64,000 nt of DNA from GWE2-40-63 sp041664345 (GCA_041664345.1 JBAYKX010000016.1:31294-95293), one strand, 5' to 3'; numbered from the stretch's first letter, positions 6,463-16,443 are shown. The notes: a model not told the origin generated them from the sequence alone. Numbers and translations are program-made.

Positions 6463-9279
6463 ATGGATAACTACGATTTCCTGAACAATTTTTCAGCGGA
6501 AGCACTGGATGAATTATATAAAAAATACAAAGAAACCCCAGAAGCTTTGGATGCACAATGGATGTATTTTTTTAAAGGTTTTGAGCTTGCTAAAGAGCAT
6601 TTTACAACTGATGAAGTGCAAAATAATCCGCAAACCTCAAAAGAATTTAGTGTTCTAAATTTGATACTAGCCTATCGCCAACGAGGGCACTTATTCACAA
6701 AAACTAATCCGGTAAGAGAACGGCGAAAATATTTTCCAACGTTATCTCTTGATCATTTTGGGTTAACCAACGATGATTTGCCAACAAAATTTACTGCCGG
6801 TGAAAATATTGGTATAGGTAATAGTTCCTTGAGCCAGATTGTTTCACATCTTGAAAACACCTATTGTCAATCGATTGGTGTTGAATACCTTTATATTCGG
6901 AACCCAATTGAAGTTGAATGGATACGGTCGAAAATGGAATCCTGTCAAAACACCCCCATTTTCGATGCATCTGAAAAAAAGCATATTTTTCATCATTTAG
7001 TTACTGCAGTGGGTTTTGAAAAGTTTATTCACAAAAAATTCATTGGTCAGAAAAGGTTTTCTTTGGAAGGAACTGAAACGTTAATTCCATCGTTGGATGC
7101 TATTATAGAGCATGGTTCTCAATTGGGAATTAGTGAATTTGTTTTGGGTATGTCGCACCGGGGGAGGTTAAATGTTTTAGCAAACATTATGAAAAAGCCT
7201 TATGAGATTCTATTTCGGGAGTTTACTGGCAAATCATACATCGATTCCATTTCATTAGGCGATGTAAAATATCATTTAGGTTATGGGAATACCGTTACTA
7301 CTGATAGCGGAAAAAAAGTGCGATTAAACCTTGCACCAAACCCTTCGCATTTAGAAACAGTGGGTCCCATTATTCAAGGAATTGCTCATGCTAAGATTAA
7401 AAGTAAGTATAAAAATGATTCCAATAAATTAGCCCCAATAATTATTCATGGTGATGCTGCCATAGCGGGTCAAGGTGTGGTGTACGAGGTAATTCAAATG
7501 TCGGAACTTTCGGGCTATCAAACGGGTGGAACTATACATTTAGTTATAAATAATCAAGTTGGATTTACTACCAATTATTTGGAAGCAAGAACAAGTACCT
7601 ATTGTACCGATGTGGCCAAAGTTACCCGTTGTCCGGTGTTTCATGTAAATGGCGATGATGTGGAGGCAATGATTTATACGGTTAAACTTGCCGTAGAATA
7701 TCGGCAGCAATTTCATAAAGATGTTTTTATTGATATTCTTTCGTATCGGAAATATGGGCATAACGAAGGGGATGAGCCTCGCTATACACAACCCGTTTTA
7801 TATAATGCAATAGCTTCGCATCCAAATCCAAGAGATATTTATGCCCAAAAGTTGGCTGAAGAAGCAGTATTAACTAAAGAAGAAATTGTTAAGGAAGAGG
7901 CTGTTTTTGATCAATCCTTAGAGGAAAAGTTACTTATTGCTCAACGTGATTCAAAAGTTGCCATAAAACAATTTTTAGTTGAGGATTGGATGGATTTTAG
8001 ACATGCTGAGGCCATTGATTTTCAGAAAAGTATCTCCACATCGGTTCCTTTTAAAAAGCTTCTTGAATTAGCAGAAAAAATGAATCAATTACCCAGTAAG
8101 GATACTTTTTTTAATAAAATTGTAAAATTATTCGACGAGCGAAATCAAATGATTAAGGAAGATAGGTTGGATTGGGCGATGGGAGAATTGTTGGCTTATG
8201 CCACTCTGATTGATCAAGGAATTCCCGTTCGCATTAGTGGACAAGATTCACAGCGAGGTACTTTTTCGCATCGACATGCCGTATTAACAAAAGAAAACAC
8301 CTCTGAGAAATACACTCCGCTCAAAAATTTGTCGAAAAAACAGGCTGACTTTGATATTTATAATTCCCCTCTAAATGAGTATGGGGTGCTGGGATTTGAG
8401 TACGGCTATTCCATGGCCGCTCCCAAGAGCCTGAATATTTGGGAGGCTCAATTTGGTGATTTTCACAATGTAGCACAAGTTATTATCGATCAGTATATTT
8501 CATCAGCAGAAGAGAAGTGGGGAATTATGAATGGTTTGGTTTTGATGCTGCCGCATGGTTATGAAGGTCAAGGGCCGGAACATTCGAGTGCTCGAATAGA
8601 ACGATTTTTAACACTGAGTGCCCGTAATAACATGCAATTGTTGAATTGTACAACTCCAGCCAACTTATTTCATGCATTACGTCAACAGGTTTTACGCGAT
8701 TTCAGAACACCCATGATAATTTTTACTCCTAAAAGTCTATTGCGCCATCCTCAAGCTGTTTCATCGGTTAAGGATTTTGCTGAGGGAACTTTTCAACGAG
8801 TAATTGATGATACCGATACTATTCCTGAAAAAGTAACCCGAATTGTTCTTTGTACGGGCAAATTGTATTACGATCTCTTGAAGGAAAAAAATAACTTAGG
8901 TGTTAAGGATATTGCTTTAATAAGAATAGAACAAATTTATCCGCTTCCGGTTAACGAAATTGAAAGCCTGCTTTCAAAATACCATCAAAGCCAAAAGATA
9001 TTATGGGCTCAGGAAGAACCGATGAACATGGGTGCTTGGTACTTTATTAGAAATGAATTAGCTCCGTTGCCCATTGAAGGCGTATTTCGGACAGCCAGTG
9101 GAAGCCCTGCCGTTGGTCTTCATGAGTTACACCAAAAGGAGCAGGAGGAGATTGTTGGGAAAATTTTCAAGAAATGCACCTGTGAATTGCAAAATCCTTA
9201 TTGCGGGTTGCAATGCAAAACCGGAAAAGAGAGAATACCCATTCTACAACAACATATCTATTTTAAATTGGAACAATAA
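6463..9279 (+). CDS. sucA: 2-oxoglutarate dehydrogenase E1 component
   Basis: Thiamine-diphosphate-dependent decarboxylase of the TCA-cycle 2-oxoglutarate dehydrogenase complex. The 938-aa length is usual. The N-terminal FLNNFSAEALDELYKKY helix binds the E2 core in this family. SLEGTET and HRGRLN (His232) are substrate-side signatures; GDAAIAGQG (~330-338) with NNQ (~363) is the ThDP/Mg motif. It is translationally coupled to sucB: its TAA shares one base with the sucB ATG. No E3 gene is nearby. An oddity is the C-terminal tail, which carries four cysteines (905, 907, 914, 918: CTC, then YCGLQC) beyond the normal end of the fold; this could hold a metal and is not part of textbook E1. Confidence 0.96.
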   Translation: MDNYDFLNNFSAEALDELYKKYKETPEALDAQWMYFFKGFELAKEHFTTDEVQNNPQTSKEFSVLNLILAYRQRGHLFTKTNPVRERRKYFPTLSLDHFGLTNDDLPTKFTAGENIGIGNSSLSQIVSHLENTYCQSIGVEYLYIRNPIEVEWIRSKMESCQNTPIFDASEKKHIFHHLVTAVGFEKFIHKKFIGQKRFSLEGTETLIPSLDAIIEHGSQLGISEFVLGMSHRGRLNVLANIMKKPYEILFREFTGKSYIDSISLGDVKYHLGYGNTVTTDSGKKVRLNLAPNPSHLETVGPIIQGIAHAKIKSKYKNDSNKLAPIIIHGDAAIAGQGVVYEVIQMSELSGYQTGGTIHLVINNQVGFTTNYLEARTSTYCTDVAKVTRCPVFHVNGDDVEAMIYTVKLAVEYRQQFHKDVFIDILSYRKYGHNEGDEPRYTQPVLYNAIASHPNPRDIYAQKLAEEAVLTKEEIVKEEAVFDQSLEEKLLIAQRDSKVAIKQFLVEDWMDFRHAEAIDFQKSISTSVPFKKLLELAEKMNQLPSKDTFFNKIVKLFDERNQMIKEDRLDWAMGELLAYATLIDQGIPVRISGQDSQRGTFSHRHAVLTKENTSEKYTPLKNLSKKQADFDIYNSPLNEYGVLGFEYGYSMAAPKSLNIWEAQFGDFHNVAQVIIDQYISSAEEKWGIMNGLVLMLPHGYEGQGPEHSSARIERFLTLSARNNMQLLNCTTPANLFHALRQQVLRDFRTPMIIFTPKSLLRHPQAVSSVKDFAEGTFQRVIDDTDTIPEKVTRIVLCTGKLYYDLLKEKNNLGVKDIALIRIEQIYPLPVNEIESLLSKYHQSQKILWAQEEPMNMGAWYFIRNELAPLPIEGVFRTASGSPAVGLHELHQKEQEEIVGKIFKKCTCELQNPYCGLQCKTGKERIPILQQHIYFKLEQ

Positions 9280-10520
9280 TGAAAATTGAAATAAAAATAC
9301 CCAGTCCGGGAGAATCCATCACCGAAGTTCAACTTTCGAGTTGGTTTGTTGCAAATGGCGATTTTGTGGAGCGAAATCAGGAGATTGCTGAACTGGAATC
9401 AGATAAAGCAACGTTAACCCTTACTGCATCCGACACAGGGTCAATTGCCATTTTAGTGCAAGCTGGTGAAACCGTTTCAGTTGGTTCTATTGCCTGCACT
9501 ATTGATGTGAATGCGGTAGGTGTAAGTAAAAAACCAGAACAAAAAAAGGTTGATACTGAAAAAACATCCAATGAATCGAGTGGGGTAGAGGTTAGCCTTT
9601 TACAAAGCAAAGATAAAGTGGCTGAACAGTCAATTAAAATAACCCCTGTAGCAAAAGAGATGCTTAAGGAAAAAGGAGTTTCGATGGAAGAACTACTTAC
9701 TAAAATGCAGCGAATTGGTTCAAAAGAAGTAGAATTCATTTTAAATTATCAAGACTCGCCACAAAGCAATTCCGGTGCATTGAAACAGGAACGCACCGAA
9801 GAACGGGTTAAAATGTCTCCTCTTCGTAAAAAACTCAGTCAACGATTGGTGCAGGTGAAAAATCAAACAGCCATGCTTACCACTTTTAACGAAGTGAATA
9901 TGACGGAGGTAATGAGGCTGCGTAATACTTATAAAGAGGAGTTTCAGCAAAAATTTGGAGCAAAGCTGGGCTTTATGTCATTTTTTACCCGAGCAGCAGC
10001 TATTGCTTTACAACTGCATCCAAGTATTAACTCAATGATAGATGGGGAGGAAATTATTCATTTCACTTATAGCGATATCGGAATTGCTGTTCAAACCCCA
10101 AAAGGACTGATGGTTCCAGTTATACGGGATTGCGATAAACTAACTTTGGCACAAACAGAATTGGAGATTGCCCGCATGGCTCAAAAAGCTCGCGATGCAA
10201 AAATTTCGTTGGATGAAATGAGCGGAGGAACTTTTACCATCACCAATGGGGGAGTTTTTGGTTCCTTGCTTTCAACTCCTATCATTAATCCTCCGCAAGC
10301 TGGTATTTTGGGAATGCACGCTATTAATGATCGTCCGGTTGCAGAAAATGGGCAGGTTGTTATCCGGCCCATGATGTATATTGCCCTATCTTATGATCAT
10401 CGGTTGGTTGATGGAAAGGATTCCGTTGGGTTTTTAGTAAAAATAAAGGAGCTTATTGAAAATCCTGAACGAATGCTGTTTGATGGGGTTGATGCTGGGA
10501 AAAAACTGATTTTAGGTTAG
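9279..10520 (+). CDS. sucB: 2-oxoglutarate dehydrogenase E2, dihydrolipoyl succinyltransferase
   Basis: Core acyltransferase of the same complex as sucA. Domains in order: lipoyl domain with Lys43 in ELESDKATL; a linker; a peripheral subunit-binding domain (ITPVAKEMLKEKGVSMEEL, ~125-160); and the catalytic domain ending in SYDHRLVDG with His374 and Asp378. The length, 413 aa, is typical of SucB. Its start overlaps the sucA stop by one base, so the two are cotranscribed and coupled. It converges on the M28 peptidase gene with only 7 bases between the two stops and no obvious terminator hairpin. Confidence 0.96.
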   Translation: MKIEIKIPSPGESITEVQLSSWFVANGDFVERNQEIAELESDKATLTLTASDTGSIAILVQAGETVSVGSIACTIDVNAVGVSKKPEQKKVDTEKTSNESSGVEVSLLQSKDKVAEQSIKITPVAKEMLKEKGVSMEELLTKMQRIGSKEVEFILNYQDSPQSNSGALKQERTEERVKMSPLRKKLSQRLVQVKNQTAMLTTFNEVNMTEVMRLRNTYKEEFQQKFGAKLGFMSFFTRAAAIALQLHPSINSMIDGEEIIHFTYSDIGIAVQTPKGLMVPVIRDCDKLTLAQTELEIARMAQKARDAKISLDEMSGGTFTITNGGVFGSLLSTPIINPPQAGILGMHAINDRPVAENGQVVIRPMMYIALSYDHRLVDGKDSVGFLVKIKELIENPERMLFDGVDAGKKLILG

Positions 10521-10527
10521 CAATCAA

Positions 10528-11961
10528 TTATTTATTGTTTGGCAATGGAAACCTAGTTTTATTATTTGAAACTTTGGTGATATATTGATAAACCATCCCA
10601 GTTATAACAGTCAAATTCGGATAATTAATTTTTTCAGCTATATCGCTGGATGTATGATAGTCGTAGTGAAGACCGGTAAAGAAAACGGCGATGGGTATTT
10701 TTTTCGATAAAAAACTATAATGATCGGAACCATATTTAAAAGTTAGTTTTTCATCAAATCCCGGGTTTTTAGATACCATAAACCCTGAAGGAAGGTCAAG
10801 TCCTTTTTTTCCTAATTTAAAATACTTCCGACTTTGGTTTCCGGCGGTTAATAAATATACAAAATTCTTATTCATTTCGTGACGTTCATCCCACCGTCCA
10901 ATCATATCCATATTAATATTCAGCACTACCTGAGTTAAAGGAAATGGGGGTTGACCAACAAATGCTTTGGAGCCCAGTAATCCCATTTCTTCGCCCGAAA
11001 ATGCCAAAAATAAAATATTGCGTTCCGGGATTCTTCCCTGCTGAGCATCCAACGCAATAAGCCGGGCATTTTCAATGAGTGCGGCAGTGCCAGAAGCATT
11101 ATCATCGGCTCCATGATATAACTGACCATAATCTTCACCTAAATGATCGTAGTGAGCTGAAAGGATTATGGTTTGCGTAGTATCTTTTCCTTTTACAAAA
11201 CCACCTACATTTTCAACTGCTGCAATATCTAATGAATCGGAATAACTAATAAAAATCTCTAATTCGGGTTGTGGAAAAGCGGCTAATAACTGGCCTTTTT
11301 GTTTTTTGTTTTCTTTAGCTAACGTTTCTAATTCAACATCGGTTTTATTAAAAACATTACGCATTATATCCGGGAAACAGTAAAAAATATTCAGGGAATC
11401 GCCGGTTGGAGGTTGAACCCAAGGTTCTGTTTTTTTTATCGATTTAAGTTTTTCAAAATCAGCAGGTAACGCATAATCATACATTTGGTAATCAACACTC
11501 CATGCATTTTCTACCAGTACATTTTTTTTGGTAAAAAGCACAAAGAAATTGATGATACCGTATTTTTCCTGAATATTTTTAATAGTCTGATAGGCTTCGT
11601 GTGGCTGATTTGCAATGAATGCTATGGCTTTGCCCTTCAATTGAAGATTTTCTAATTCTTGTTCAGACCCAAAACCTGCAAAAACTAATTTATTAAAAAG
11701 CGTATCGTTTTGTTGGTAGTTCGATACCATATATAAATGCCAGGACCAAAACAGGATATTTTCCTGGCAAGTTACCACTGCATAATTTTTATGCTTCCTT
11801 ATTAACTGGTAGGGATAAGAATAGGATTCGCCTGATACGGGCTCTAAACCATAAGCTTGAAATCGATTCTTAATGTAATCAGCAGCCAACTTACCACCAT
11901 CTTCGCATGTTTTTCTTCCTTTAAGTTCATCACTAGCCAAATAATAAATATGATGGCGCAA
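10528..11961 (-). CDS. M28 family zinc aminopeptidase, exported; 5' end frameshifted
   Basis: A secreted metallopeptidase: SAHYDHLG, GADDNASGTAALIE, AFSGEEMGLLGS and NMDMIGR carry the M28 zinc ligands and catalytic acid. The listed start is a TTG inside a conserved region (DSLRHHIYYLASDELKGR), so it is not the true start. The same frame stays open upstream to 12030 and encodes a hydrophobic stretch without ATG. A signal peptide beginning MGLRFRLFLSAFF starts at an ATG at 12047 in another frame. The two frames join exactly if the eight-base A run at 12007-12014 (T on the coding strand) is lengthened by one. So the gene is really 10528-12047 with a one-base homopolymer shift: sequencing error, phase variation or a real mutation. 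Confidence 0.85.
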   Translation of the reverse strand: MRHHIYYLASDELKGRKTCEDGGKLAADYIKNRFQAYGLEPVSGESYSYPYQLIRKHKNYAVVTCQENILFWSWHLYMVSNYQQNDTLFNKLVFAGFGSEQELENLQLKGKAIAFIANQPHEAYQTIKNIQEKYGIINFFVLFTKKNVLVENAWSVDYQMYDYALPADFEKLKSIKKTEPWVQPPTGDSLNIFYCFPDIMRNVFNKTDVELETLAKENKKQKGQLLAAFPQPELEIFISYSDSLDIAAVENVGGFVKGKDTTQTIILSAHYDHLGEDYGQLYHGADDNASGTAALIENARLIALDAQQGRIPERNILFLAFSGEEMGLLGSKAFVGQPPFPLTQVVLNINMDMIGRWDERHEMNKNFVYLLTAGNQSRKYFKLGKKGLDLPSGFMVSKNPGFDEKLTFKYGSDHYSFLSKKIPIAVFFTGLHYDYHTSSDIAEKINYPNLTVITGMVYQYITKVSNNKTRFPLPNNK

Positions 11962-12006
11962 GCTATCTATTGATGGTATTAATTGCTGAGATTTTACAAT
12001 GCTTAT

Positions 12007-12014
12007 AAAAAAAA
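12007..12014 (-). other. Homopolymer frameshift site in the M28 signal peptide
   Basis: Eight A on the plus strand (T8 on the coding strand). A ninth T would fuse MGLRFRLFLSAFF to FISIVKSQQLIPSIDSL and the rest of the peptidase. The interruption lies inside the signal peptide, where slippage would switch export on or off. Confidence 0.75.
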
Positions 12015-12096
12015 TGCAGATAAAAACAATCTAAATCTTAATCCCATAACTTAATCACTAAGGTGTATCAGTATTAAAAAGCCAAAACAAGTATTT

Positions 12097-12245
12097 AGTG
12101 CTTCTTAGAAAACTACAAAATTCAAAAAAAACAAAAAACAAAACTCAGTTTGAACAATTATAACTTTTTAATAATTAGTGTTTTAATATTGTCCATAATT
12201 TGAGTTTTGGTTCTTTTTTGATTTTTGGAGTTTTCTTATTGACAC
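12097..12245. repeat. Long imperfect inverted repeat (possible hairpin element)
   Basis: The left arm at 12108-12147 (GAAAACTACAAAATTC...) and the right arm at 12201-12235 are imperfect reverse complements with a short gap. Weaker matches extend outward (AGTG/CACT near 12097 and 12245) and inward (ACAATTAT/ATATTGT). Both arms are A-rich/T-rich, so some of the match is compositional. It occupies the spacer between the M28 and AlkD-like genes and might end transcription of the AlkD-like gene or be a decayed MITE. The rest of 12048-12341 shows nothing else. Confidence 0.4.
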
Positions 12246-12341
12246 TATTTAGGTGGTGTTTATAAGCTTAAAGGTATGGAAATTCTTCTAGCCACAATTA
12301 TTCGAGAATCTTTTTATCAACTATACTTCTTAATTAGAGTA

Positions 12342-13049
12342 CTACCATGTTCCTTTTAGTAATTGCAGTCTCAAAGGTTCATTAAATTTTTCAATAGCAT
12401 AGCGCAACATGGTTCGGGGCATGGTTTTATAGTGCTTTCTCAGAAAAATAAGCTCCGTTTCAAGGTTTCTATTTCCTATTTCACGGAGCATCCAACCTAC
12501 TGCTTTGTGTATTAAATCGTGGGGATGATGCAATAATGTAAGTGCTATTTGTAACGGTACATCAAAGCTTTTCTGCCGAATGTGATAAAAAGTAGCGATT
12601 ATGGCTACTCTATTTTCCCATAATATGGGGCTTTTCGACAAATTAAATAAAACATCAGAATTAGTATTGAATGCCCAAGGCCCTAAAATAAAATGGGCCG
12701 AGGAATCAACCAAATCCCAGTTGTTTATAAACTTCAAATGAGTCAAGTAATTTTTGGCAATTAATTCCTTTTCAGTGGGTTGAGTCTTTTTGTTGTTGTA
12801 TTTTAAATCCAAAATAAATAATGCCAACAACCGTATTTCGTGAATAGGATCAGTTAGTAAGTCAAAAGCTACCTCAATGGATACATTCTTATGTTTTTTA
12901 GACAGCATTCTTACTGTTGGATTTTTAACTCCGGCAAATGAATCTCCTTCACCGTAACCACCCGGATAGCATTGAAAAAACTTCAAATCTTTTTCAATAA
13001 GTTCAGCTTGTGAATAGCTTAATAACTCATTCCGGATAATTTGCCACAT
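12342..13049 (-). CDS. AlkD-like DNA alkylation repair protein (HEAT-repeat glycosylase)
   Basis: A 235-aa all-helical HEAT-like protein of the AlkD family, which removes bulky or charged alkylated bases without flipping them. The family hallmark is present: INNWDLVDSSA with Trp111, Asp112 and Asp115 lining the DNA groove, and the terminal RTMLRYAIEKF helix with its arginines. The start codon at 13049 is only 3 bases from the end of the PAS-domain gene (13053), so it is the distal gene of that two-gene operon. Catalytic activity is inferred from the conserved Trp/Asp pair. Confidence 0.88.
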   Translation of the reverse strand: MWQIIRNELLSYSQAELIEKDLKFFQCYPGGYGEGDSFAGVKNPTVRMLSKKHKNVSIEVAFDLLTDPIHEIRLLALFILDLKYNNKKTQPTEKELIAKNYLTHLKFINNWDLVDSSAHFILGPWAFNTNSDVLFNLSKSPILWENRVAIIATFYHIRQKSFDVPLQIALTLLHHPHDLIHKAVGWMLREIGNRNLETELIFLRKHYKTMPRTMLRYAIEKFNEPLRLQLLKGTW

Positions 13050-13052
13050 GGG

Positions 13053-16000
13053 TCATTTTTTCATGTATGAGGTAATATCAAAAGCAATCTTTAGCACTTT
13101 AATAACTATATTATCAGCATCTAATATGGGAGTATAGGTTTCCGACAGCCAAACTTCCTTGTTGTTAATTACTATCTTGGTTTTTTCGCGCCGGGTGATG
13201 CCTTTGCGTAAATCGTTCCAAAATGCTTTATATTCTTTTTCAGAGACGTTGACCATTTCAATACCTTGTTTATGGTTTGTCCCAATTATTTCCTCTTTTT
13301 TAATTTTGAATAAATCAAGCAGTGCCTGATTAACTTCTAATATTGTTCCGTCGGTGGCGTATTCAATAATGTAAGTTGAGGCTTTAACTGCATTAAGCAA
13401 GCCATTTAATTCAACCTCCCTTTTATGGGCTCCAATTTCGAGTATTTTTAATTCAGTCACATCTTTCGATATTCCAAAAGTACCAATGCAATCGCCACTA
13501 TTTGTAAGAAGTGGCAGCTTGGTAACGCTTACCCACTTCGATGATCCATCGGGCATTATTTCTTCTTGCAATTGGTCCACAATGCCTTTTCTTGATTTTA
13601 TAATTTGCATTTCGTCTTCGTAGAATTTTCGTGCATTTTCCGGTGTGTGGTAATCGTAATCTGATTTTCCAACCACATCGTCCACTGTTTTTGCTCCAAA
13701 CAGCGAAATGAGTGATTTGCTAATACGGATGAAGCGGCTCTCTTCATCTTTGAAGTAAATGAAATCGGGTAGAGAATTAAGCAATGCATCGAGTAGTGCA
13801 TTTTGACGCAGTTCATTTTCACGCATTTTGCTGTTTATTACTTCTTGTGCCTTAAGATCTTCTTGGGCGGCTCTCATAACTTCCAATGCTTTTTCTACTT
13901 CCTCACTCTTTTGTTTGGCATCTAATTCAAGGTTTTTATACTCCGATACATCTTTTGAAATTCCAAATGTTCCAATGCATTCGCCATCATTGGTTAATAA
14001 AGGCAATTTTGTGACACTCATCCACTTAGTGGAGCCATCAGTCATGGTTTCTTTTTGCAATTGGTTGGTAATTCCTTTCTTATTTCGAATTATATTTTGT
14101 TCATCGTCGTAATATTTTTGAGCATTGGCCACATTATGAAAATCGAAATCCGATTTTCCAATCAAATCCTCGGTATTCTTGAATCCGAAGAGTTCAATCA
14201 TTGAAAGGCTAACCCGAATAAATTTGCTTTCCTTATCTTTAAAATAAATGTAATCGGGCAATGAATTCATTAATGCATCGAGCAAGGTGTTTTGCTTCCG
14301 CATGTTTAAACGCATTTGCTCGTTGGTTTCCATTTGTCGTTTCAAATCTTCTTGAGTTGCTTCCATTTCCTCAAGATTCTGGCGAAGCTCTTCCTCTTGT
14401 GCAGCCAATTCTTCACTTTGATTCTGGCTTGCACTCAATAACTTATTGGTTTTTTCATTAATCTTAACATTCGAAATAGTAGCTGCAATACTTTCGCCCA
14501 ATTTTTCTACAAATGCAATTTCATGGGGTTTAAGCGTTTTAAAAGAAGCAATTTCGATGACTCCATATACTTGGTCATTTAAGATACAAGGTACAATTAA
14601 AATGCAAGTTGGGTTGGCTGTTCCTAAGCCCGAAGTAATGTTGGCATAATCGCTTGGAACCTCTGTTAAGAATATTGTTTTACGTTCAAAAATGCATCGT
14701 CCCACCAATCCTTCGCCAACGCGGATTTCTTTTTGCATAAATTTATCGCGCTCGTAGGCAATGGCAGTAACAAGTTCATAAAAAATATCATCTTCGTGTT
14801 CGTCGTTAATTACAAAAAAAGCGCCCTGATTTACATCGAGATAATTTACCAGATTGCTAGTGATGTTGTATCCCAATTTTTTCATTTGATTGGAATCTTG
14901 CCTTAATATATCGCCAAACATAGCAATCCCATGCGTTGCCCAGTTCCTAATTTCTTCTTCTTCCTTGCGGTGTTCTTCCTCCTGCAAGCTATGTTTTAAA
15001 CTCTCGCGCATGTTCAATAAAGCCTCACCTAACTGATCTTCAGTACTCAATAATTCATATTTTTCTTCAAGATTTCCTTTACCTATTCCAAGTGCAAAGT
15101 TTTCGGTCAACCGCAATCCATCTACCACTTTATTCAATGATTCACTCATTTGTTGTAATTCTTCCACTGCTTTTAAGTTGAGTTCTTTTACATCGCGTGT
15201 ATTTCCACGCGATAGCAGTTCCAATATTCCGGTGACTTCTGAAATGGAACCAACCAAACTTTTAGTAATGAACCAGACAATCAGGATTAAAAATAGTAAC
15301 CCTAATAACGCAACCAAAATTGAATTCCGGATAACCGATTTTGAGGATTCCAGCATTTTATGCATGGGTACTGTTACTTCAAGCGCCCATGGTGTAGCGG
15401 AGTTTGTTAGCTTTATAGGCACGAAATAGGAATAATACGACTTTCGTTGAAAATCAGTTTGTATGGAAAACCGTTGACCCATTTCTACTTTATTTTCAAC
15501 AGTCCATTCTTTTTCTTCATTTGGGAAATTTTCTGAAAACTTTTTCCCTATAAAGGATGGATTTGAATGGGCAACAAATAGGCTATTACTCGATAAAACG
15601 GTAATAAACCCCCCGTCAACAATAGAGGATTTTTTAATAAAATCGGCAAATAGGTTTAAATTAAGAGTGATTCCATAATAACCTTTCACAATTCCATTGG
15701 ACATAATCGGCGAAACAATATCAGCCATCAATTGATTTCCAATTTTATATGGTTCTAATAAAGTTGCGCCAGTTAAAGAGTAGGCAATTGCGGTCTCAGT
15801 ATTTTCAGAAATCTGGTTTTTGTTTTGAGCATCGGCACGGAAAACAACTAAGCGGGAACCGTGGTTGTCTTGTTCTAGTAAGCTTGAATTTATAGTAAGC
15901 CAAGCTGAATTAATTTCAGAATTTGATTGAATTTGGTTTGTTACTAAGTCAGTAATATACTTTTGACTTAGTAATTTGTCGTTCATTTGCACGCCTACTA

Positions 16001-16220
16001 AATTGGATGCCGTAGCAACATTCCCAATATAGACATTCAATATTGATTCCACCTGTTTTGAATTTTTATCGGCCATAAGCTGGGTGTATTCCTCCGCTTT
16101 GTCAATAGCAAATTGGTGGTTTCGATAACCAATAAAAAAGCCTAGAATTAAAAAAACGAATAAAATTGAAGTGAGTACCAGTATTAATACCCTAGCCTGT
16201 AATTTTTTTGCGAATTTCAT
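13053..16220 (-). CDS. Membrane sensor: Cache-HAMP-GAF-PAS-PAS-PAS without kinase domain
   Basis: A 1055-aa inner-membrane sensor. TM1 ~11-31; an extracytoplasmic double-Cache-like domain ~35-290; TM2 ~295-318; then two HAMP-like segments, a coiled coil, a GAF domain (~427-590), a second coiled coil rich in Glu, and three PAS/PAC units starting near 640, 805 and 935. PAS1 and PAS2 are near duplicates (NSLPDYIYFKD versus NSLPDFIYFKD; FGISKDV in both PAC parts). The chain ends in the last PAC motif (KIAFDITSYMKK): there is no histidine-kinase, GGDEF, MCP or phosphatase domain. It must signal through a partner, or the output was lost. It is followed 3 bases later by the AlkD-like gene. Confidence 0.85.
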   Translation of the reverse strand: MKFAKKLQARVLILVLTSILFVFLILGFFIGYRNHQFAIDKAEEYTQLMADKNSKQVESILNVYIGNVATASNLVGVQMNDKLLSQKYITDLVTNQIQSNSEINSAWLTINSSLLEQDNHGSRLVVFRADAQNKNQISENTETAIAYSLTGATLLEPYKIGNQLMADIVSPIMSNGIVKGYYGITLNLNLFADFIKKSSIVDGGFITVLSSNSLFVAHSNPSFIGKKFSENFPNEEKEWTVENKVEMGQRFSIQTDFQRKSYYSYFVPIKLTNSATPWALEVTVPMHKMLESSKSVIRNSILVALLGLLFLILIVWFITKSLVGSISEVTGILELLSRGNTRDVKELNLKAVEELQQMSESLNKVVDGLRLTENFALGIGKGNLEEKYELLSTEDQLGEALLNMRESLKHSLQEEEHRKEEEEIRNWATHGIAMFGDILRQDSNQMKKLGYNITSNLVNYLDVNQGAFFVINDEHEDDIFYELVTAIAYERDKFMQKEIRVGEGLVGRCIFERKTIFLTEVPSDYANITSGLGTANPTCILIVPCILNDQVYGVIEIASFKTLKPHEIAFVEKLGESIAATISNVKINEKTNKLLSASQNQSEELAAQEEELRQNLEEMEATQEDLKRQMETNEQMRLNMRKQNTLLDALMNSLPDYIYFKDKESKFIRVSLSMIELFGFKNTEDLIGKSDFDFHNVANAQKYYDDEQNIIRNKKGITNQLQKETMTDGSTKWMSVTKLPLLTNDGECIGTFGISKDVSEYKNLELDAKQKSEEVEKALEVMRAAQEDLKAQEVINSKMRENELRQNALLDALLNSLPDFIYFKDEESRFIRISKSLISLFGAKTVDDVVGKSDYDYHTPENARKFYEDEMQIIKSRKGIVDQLQEEIMPDGSSKWVSVTKLPLLTNSGDCIGTFGISKDVTELKILEIGAHKREVELNGLLNAVKASTYIIEYATDGTILEVNQALLDLFKIKKEEIIGTNHKQGIEMVNVSEKEYKAFWNDLRKGITRREKTKIVINNKEVWLSETYTPILDADNIVIKVLKIAFDITSYMKK

Positions 16221-16443
16221 AGTTGTAGATATAGTAGAATGAATAACAATCAGTGATAATTACAAATAAGTAGTAATTGATTTTAGATGCTAAAAAAAAG
16301 ACCCTTTTGAAAACTAAAGGATAAAATTAGTATAAAAATTAAAATGTCAAAATCAAAATAAGCTAAGATTGCCGAATATTGGGAAAAATGAATTTATTTT
16401 TAGCGGGTTTGCATTTTTAACAGAGGAAATAGTTTCCTTTTTT

